From positions 26,824,811 through 26,888,810 of the forward strand of contig OY282605.1 of NCBI GenBank assembly GCA_958298945.1: a DNA stretch of 64,000 bases. The letters run 5' to 3'. Within the stretch, counting starts at the first letter, position 1; the number at the start of each line of letters is the position of its first letter. Positions 59,045 to 64,000 of this stretch are shown here, piece after piece. Below the pieces are notes generated by a model. It was not told where the DNA came from. It saw only the letters and a program-made list of their open reading frames with translations, and searched no databases. The translations under genes and the position numbers were made by a program. The stretch comes from Atherix ibis. Lineage: Eukaryota > Arthropoda > Insecta > Diptera > Athericidae.

Positions 59045-61335
59045 TATAATATATATAAAAGATTTTAAATAAATCCTAGGTAGACGAATTCCAACAAGCC
59101 TTAAGATAAAGAGTTCACATCAGACCCTAAAAAGCCATATTTTCTATGTAAATTTATGAGTGCAATCATAAAGAAAAAATATTTTTTCAGCAGTAAATCT
59201 TTGAATGTAATACGAATCAATTTTATGTATTTTTTTCGGTTTTTTATGGGATTTTCTTAAAAGTGTGAAATATTTTAAGCTTGCCCAATTGAAAATTTTT
59301 AAAACTGAAATTGTAGTAGGACTAGAAAAAAATTAAGCTCAAAACATATTGATTTAACGATTGGATTATATGAAAACGATCAAAGAAATATTTCTGTTGG
59401 ATCGACCATAAATAGTTATGAATTTTTGTACAATAGAAAAATCTGTTAACACATTCTTATATACCTTGTGGACTAGATAAACGAGGTATTAGATTGTTTT
59501 GGTTTTTTTTCTTTGCTCTTCTTAGAACTGTTTGGGTAATATTTTGTTTATTCGGTTTTGATTTAGGAAAAAAGGAAAAAATACCTTCAACCAATTCGAA
59601 TCTCAATAGAGAAATGCTAATTAGATTTCAATTCCAACATAGATTACTGCTCTATCTTCGGATAGTTGAGCCTGTCGATAAATCATTGAATGGATTTTTC
59701 GAGTGATCTTCAAAAGAATCTTTACTATCCCGATGTTGGGATTTTCATAAATTTGGTTAAAACTCATTTTGGAGGAATTGATTTGTCACCGCATTATTAA
59801 GATAGATACGGTCACGGCTATTTCTGATTCAGTTACGGATGAACCGATCGACGGGTAGTCCGTGCCTTACACGATCAACCATTAAATCGAACACTGGAAC
59901 TGGTTTCGTACCGTTTTCGTTCGATATTTTATCACCTAAATTATTACTACGCGAAAAGAAAACTATTGGTAACATAATTGTTATTTATTAATTTAGTTTC
60001 ACGTTCCAATATAATAAACACATACGTGTACTACTGGTATGGGGCTATTTTTTCGGTCCTATTAAAAGAAAAACTCTTAAACACATTCCGGTGTATTTTA
60101 TTTAACTCAAAGATCTATAATAAATTTCCAAACCTTGAACCAATGTCGACGTAAATCTATTCAATAAAATTTTTCACCTTATTTTCGATTTTTGTCTTAT
60201 TTATTATATTCATTTTCTATTTTTTTCTTGACTTTATCTTCCTAACCTCTTATAAACCTTCCTTTAGTTTATTTATACCTACTATACTATCAGTTGTATT
60301 TATTTCGGTTAGTTTTTAATGTTTTCTCTATTTTTTTTTGTGCATTTTATCACCTAAAGGTGACAATACTAATTAGAAATAGAGAAATATAGAGTGTTCA
60401 AAAAAAAAAAGTGGTTTTCTTCTTGGTATAGATTTACAAATAAAAAAAAGCTAATAAAAAGCTTTGCTAAGACAAGTATCTATGGAAAATTTTGAATTTT
60501 ACAAAATAACTTAAAAACTTTTTTTTAATGTTGTTGATATTTAAACAATATATCAATTTAGTCACTTCTTATTTAGTATAGTATTTTAGTAAAGTATAGT
60601 ATAATGTATTATCGATATTGATATCGACAACTTCCTAGCGGTATTTGTAAATAATATTATATAAGTATCTATTGTATGAATTTAATCATTATTCTTTAAT
60701 TATAAATAATATAAATAAAATCAAAAGGAATAAAAGCAATTTTTCAATATGTTTATTTAATGCTTACTTTAAGAGATAATTACAATAAGTCAAGGTCGAA
60801 AATTTAGTCTAAAGTCGACGGCAAGATTTATAAATAAGAAATTTTTAATAATAAGTTTTTATTTTGATATTTTACTATTTTATTTTTAGAGAAATAAAAG
60901 GAAATTCAATAGTGTGTTGTTGTTGTTTTTTTTTTTTTTTTGAATGATTAAGTATAAAATCTATCAAGGGCAATTGTGATAAATGCAATTCTCGGAAGTG
61001 AAATAATTGTTTTAAATTTTACTATTATTGCATATAAATTAGTTTACCTTTTTTGTTTCTCTTTTTTTTTTAAATTTTCATAAAAACTTATCCACAAAAA
61101 TGTGTTGAAGATGTTTTAATAATTTATTAATTAAAGGCTAGGAAATTTTTTAAATGTTGATAATAGAAATTACCTTGGTTTATTTACCTATCAGTTTAAA
61201 AAATCATTTATAAATCTCTTTAAAACAAATTAACTAAATATTTTACCTTAAAAAAAATACAATTAATTTGAATAAAGAAAGAATTTTTAATGACAGAAAA
61301 TAATAGATTTGATAAAAAGCTACTTTTTGTCAAAT
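59045..61335. other. No gene seen
   Basis: AT-rich sequence with T and A runs. Nothing recognised on either strand. Confidence 0.4.
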
Positions 61336-61339
61336 TATA

Positions 61340-62622
61340 TGGTGTAGTAAAAGGAAATCCATTATTTTTACATTAAATTGAAGGTTTTATTTAGCAAAGA
61401 TAGAATGATACGATTTAGGTCAAATATGCACCGTTTTGTTTGATAACTTGTTGCCATTTTAGAGGTAATTTCATAATGCCTCTTTCATAGAAACCCTCGT
61501 CCCTATTGGCAAAAAACTGGGACAGTCGATTTTCACAATCTTCTCTTGAGTCGAATTTTTCACCTGCAAAATCATTCGTCATAGACAGGAAGAGGTGGTA
61601 ATCACTTGGTGCCATGTCCGGAGTATAAAGAAGATGCATAAAAACATCCCAACCAAGGTCCCGGAACTTCTGGCGAGTCACTATAGATGTATTCGGCCTG
61701 GCGTTTTCCTGATGGAACACAATTCCTCTCCTATTGGCCAAAGCTGGCTGCTTCTGGGCGATTGCTTCTTTCAGACGGTCCAATTGTTAACAGTATAGGT
61801 CCGAATTAAGGGTTCGGCCGTAGGGGAGCAGCTCATAGTAGATGATTCACTGCCAGTCCCACCAAACACACAGCAAAACCTTCCTGGCTGTTAATCCTGG
61901 CTTGACCACCGTTTGCACCGGGTGACCGCGATTTAACCACGACCGTTGTCGCTTGACGTTGTCATAAGTGACCCACTTTTCATCACCAGTAACCATCCGC
62001 TTCAGAAATGGATCGATATTGTTGCGATTCAGCAGCGATTCGCAGATGGAAATTCGGTCCATGAGGTTTTTTTGCGATAACTCGTGTGGTACCCATACAT
62101 CGAGCTTCTTTTTGTATCCAGCCTTATTTAAGTGGTTCCAAACGGTTTTTTGTGCAATTTTTAGCTCCTGGGCAATCGAAACAGTGCTTGCGTGACTGTC
62201 GGACTCGACGATTTCCATTATTTTATCGACATTTTCGACAATTGGCCTTCCAGAGCGTGGTGCATCTTTGACATCAAAATTACCGGAACGGAATCGACGA
62301 AATCAAAATTGCGCGTGATATGCTGTTACAGTATCAGGACCGTAAACAGTATTCACATTTTCAGCTGCCTGGCTTGCGTTTTCGCCTTTATCGAAGAAAA
62401 ACTGTAAAATATGGCGTATTTTCTCATTGTTGGTGTCCATCTTTGACGCGTGCTAAAAAATACTGAGCCAAGTAATCACAAAACTGTATTAGAAATTTTC
62501 TTAGTAAAAAATTTTATCTTTCTAACGCCATCTAGTGCAACCCAATTGCACTTTTACAACGGGAGATACAGACTCCTAAAGCCATCTATTGGCAAAATAA
62601 TGGATTACTTTTTACTACAACT
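61340..62622 (-). mobile_element. Mariner element, complete, sister of the split copy
   Basis: Ends tggtgtagtaaaaggaaatc (left) and the complement of agttgtagtaaaaagtaatc (right), flanked by TA at 61338-61339 and 62623-62624; 1283 bp. Closely related over its whole length to the host mariner at 41786-44302, in opposite orientation. It keeps the three stretches deleted in that copy and has no insert. Confidence 0.95.
61415..62440 (-). pseudogene. Mariner transposase, full length with three stops and a changed catalytic residue
   Basis: ATG at 62440 (MDTNNEKIRHILQFFFDKGE) to stop at 61415, 342 codons in one frame, the normal length. In-frame stops lie at 62303-62305 (Trp to TGA in FWFRR), 61844-61846 (after WDWQ) and 61787-61789 (after LYC). 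Motifs: APRSGRP, DVWVPHELSQKNLMDRISIC, MVTGDEKWVTYDN (first Asp), VFHQENARPN (second Asp replaced by Glu) and MAPSDYHLF (third Asp, 34 residues on). Inactive, but it preserves the original gene layout of this lineage. Confidence 0.95.
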
Positions 62623-62629
62623 TACTACA

Positions 62630-63240
62630 TATTAAAGATTTTTTCTAGGATTTATTTTGTCCATGAAAAAAAAATTAAAATTTTATATTAAAACATTTTT
62701 TTTATTTAAAAATGAAATAATAGTCAAAATTCTGACTATTAATTTTCTTGAAAAGATATTAAGAAAACGAACTATTTCTGTACTTTTTATATCAGTGATG
62801 AAAATTATTATTTATTTTTATGAACATGATAATAATTTTACTAAAATTTTAATTTTAATTTTAAAAAACTTTAACCAAAAATAATAAGAAGTAGTGCTTT
62901 TCTTAAAATTATAAAAATATTGCATCAATATTTTTCAGTCCTAGAAGCATTTTTACTCCAAGCCGATTCCAAAAATCTTTTAAAATATTTTTATTTAAAT
63001 TAATAAATACAAAAAAAAATTATAAATAACACAAAAAAAATATATTCGAAAATAATTTGTGAAAATGTTTCTGGAAAAGTATACATAATGTTGCAGCAAC
63101 ATTTTTACCTCTAGTAAAGTTAAAGACAGTAATTAGAATTTTTCAAATTTTATGGAGCATATAAGATTATTTTAGAATTATAAAAAGTGGAATTAGAAAA
63201 GAAATTGTTGGGCCTAGGAACTCTAAATAAAGTGACATTA
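62630..63240. other. No gene seen
   Basis: Very AT-rich spacer; a 75-codon low-complexity frame is not considered real. Confidence 0.4.
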
Positions 63241-63242
63241 AT

Positions 63243-63560
63243 TTTAAATGTGGTAAATGGTGGGTTGGATGTTACAGGAATGGCAAGGACAAGCTTGGTT
63301 ACCAAAGATGAAATGGTGCGGTATGACTAATCCGGATTCTGAGAAGTGTTCTTGTTTAGAATTTCTGAATAATTGTTGAGTGCACTGGTTTACTGGTTTT
63401 GGGTCTATATCTATGACGTGACAACCGGTAGTCCGCTGTAGGCCCACAGAATCAAAAAACTCCAGATATCCTGACTTCGTACCCCGGTATTCCAGTTTGA
63501 CACTGCCAGCATGTTTTTAGAGTCTTGACTAACGCCATCGTTCTACCAAAGGCGGTGCCT
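63243..63560 (-). pseudogene. LINE ORF2 C-terminal tail remnant (I/jockey-like)
   Basis: The minus strand reads HHFIFGNQACPCHSCNIQPT then IYHI, a C-terminal tail with a CxxC...H knuckle. In a neighbouring frame LLRIRISHT precedes it, so a frameshift lies between. This matches the tail at 4652 (LLRIRIGHS, FIF, YHIL). Upstream on the same strand there may be RNase H remains (EYRGTKSGYL), but that is weak. No poly(A) or ends identified. Confidence 0.6.
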
Positions 63561-64000
63561 ACCTCATTTTTCTGGGACCATAAATGGATCCATTATGGAC
63601 TTTTCGGGCAGAATTTTTCCCATTTTTAAGGATTAGGTATCCAGCCCACCTCTGTCTATTAATCTTAATTTTGACTGGGCAGTGACAATATAGTAATTAA
63701 CCGAAGCTTTAACCTTCCTTTGTCCTGGAATTCTGTCACGTAAAGTCTTACTTTGCATTCACTAACAATTAGAATATTTTATACATGTTCTAATTAGAGT
63801 TGACTGGGTTGATAGTATTGCTAATCTGCATATTCCATCTTCTCCTTCGGATAGTGGTGACACCCAGGATTTTCATAAAATCTGTCGCATGAAGGAAGCT
63901 GGATCCAGATGTGTATCTTCCTGCATCGTAAATTTTTTTTGGCATATTAGAAGGCACGTAGAGTTTACAACCGGGATAAAGTCACCTTTTTTTGATTACC
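63561..64000. other. Unassigned, less AT-rich
   Basis: More balanced base composition than the surroundings; possibly the upstream part of the LINE at 63243, but no motif supports this. The window ends here. Confidence 0.3.

Overview
This is strongly AT-rich animal DNA, almost certainly from an insect and possibly a fly. The evidence is the dense load of Tc1/mariner-type DNA transposons (mauritiana-like, mellifera/cecropia-like, several other DD34D lineages and a DD41D lineage) together with jockey-, I- and R1-like non-LTR retrotransposon pieces. I found no host gene, tRNA, rRNA, operon, CRISPR array or viral gene. The window reads as a heterochromatin-like or gene-desert landscape of transposon remains and minisatellites. 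The species cannot be fixed from the sequence.

Layout. 0-5 kb: mostly featureless, with a mariner remnant near 0.54 kb and a LINE tail near 4.6 kb. 5-9 kb: a DD41D remnant, an unclassified repeat, two minisatellites and a mariner inserted in the second one. 9-12.7 kb: unassigned, partly less AT-rich. 12.7-20.4 kb: five Tc1/mariner copies in a row, the last ending in a large palindrome. 20.5-24.1 kb: three LINE remnants. 25.9-27.4 kb: a 43-bp-unit tandem array bounded by long inverted repeats. 27.4-28.5 kb: a truncated mariner. 30.2-31.9 kb: a CAGTAAAAATTTT minisatellite. 34.6-38.2 kb: mariner, DD41D, jockey and mauritiana pieces side by side. 39.9-44.3 kb: a mariner, then a second mariner split by a third. 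46.5-48.1 kb: an ACCGAAAATTT array, part of which recurs inside the rearranged mariner at 49.9-51.2 kb. 53.5-55.7 kb: an ACTGAAAATTTT array. 57.1-59.0 kb: an RT fragment and a TGTGGAAAGTAT array with a 177-bp higher-order unit. 61.3-62.6 kb: a full-length but dead mariner that is the paralogue of the split one. 63.2-63.6 kb: a LINE tail.

How the parts relate. All transposases appear dead, and nearly every copy carries a different lesion. The mariner at 42.6 kb has the longest open frame, but one base is missing near its 3' end and four codons are missing between its second and third catalytic Asp. The most unusual structures are the inverted-repeat-bounded array (25.87-27.40 kb), the mariner with a minisatellite block inside and an inverted copy of its own 5' part at the other end (49.9-51.2 kb), and one ~15-bp minisatellite family at five places in both orientations.
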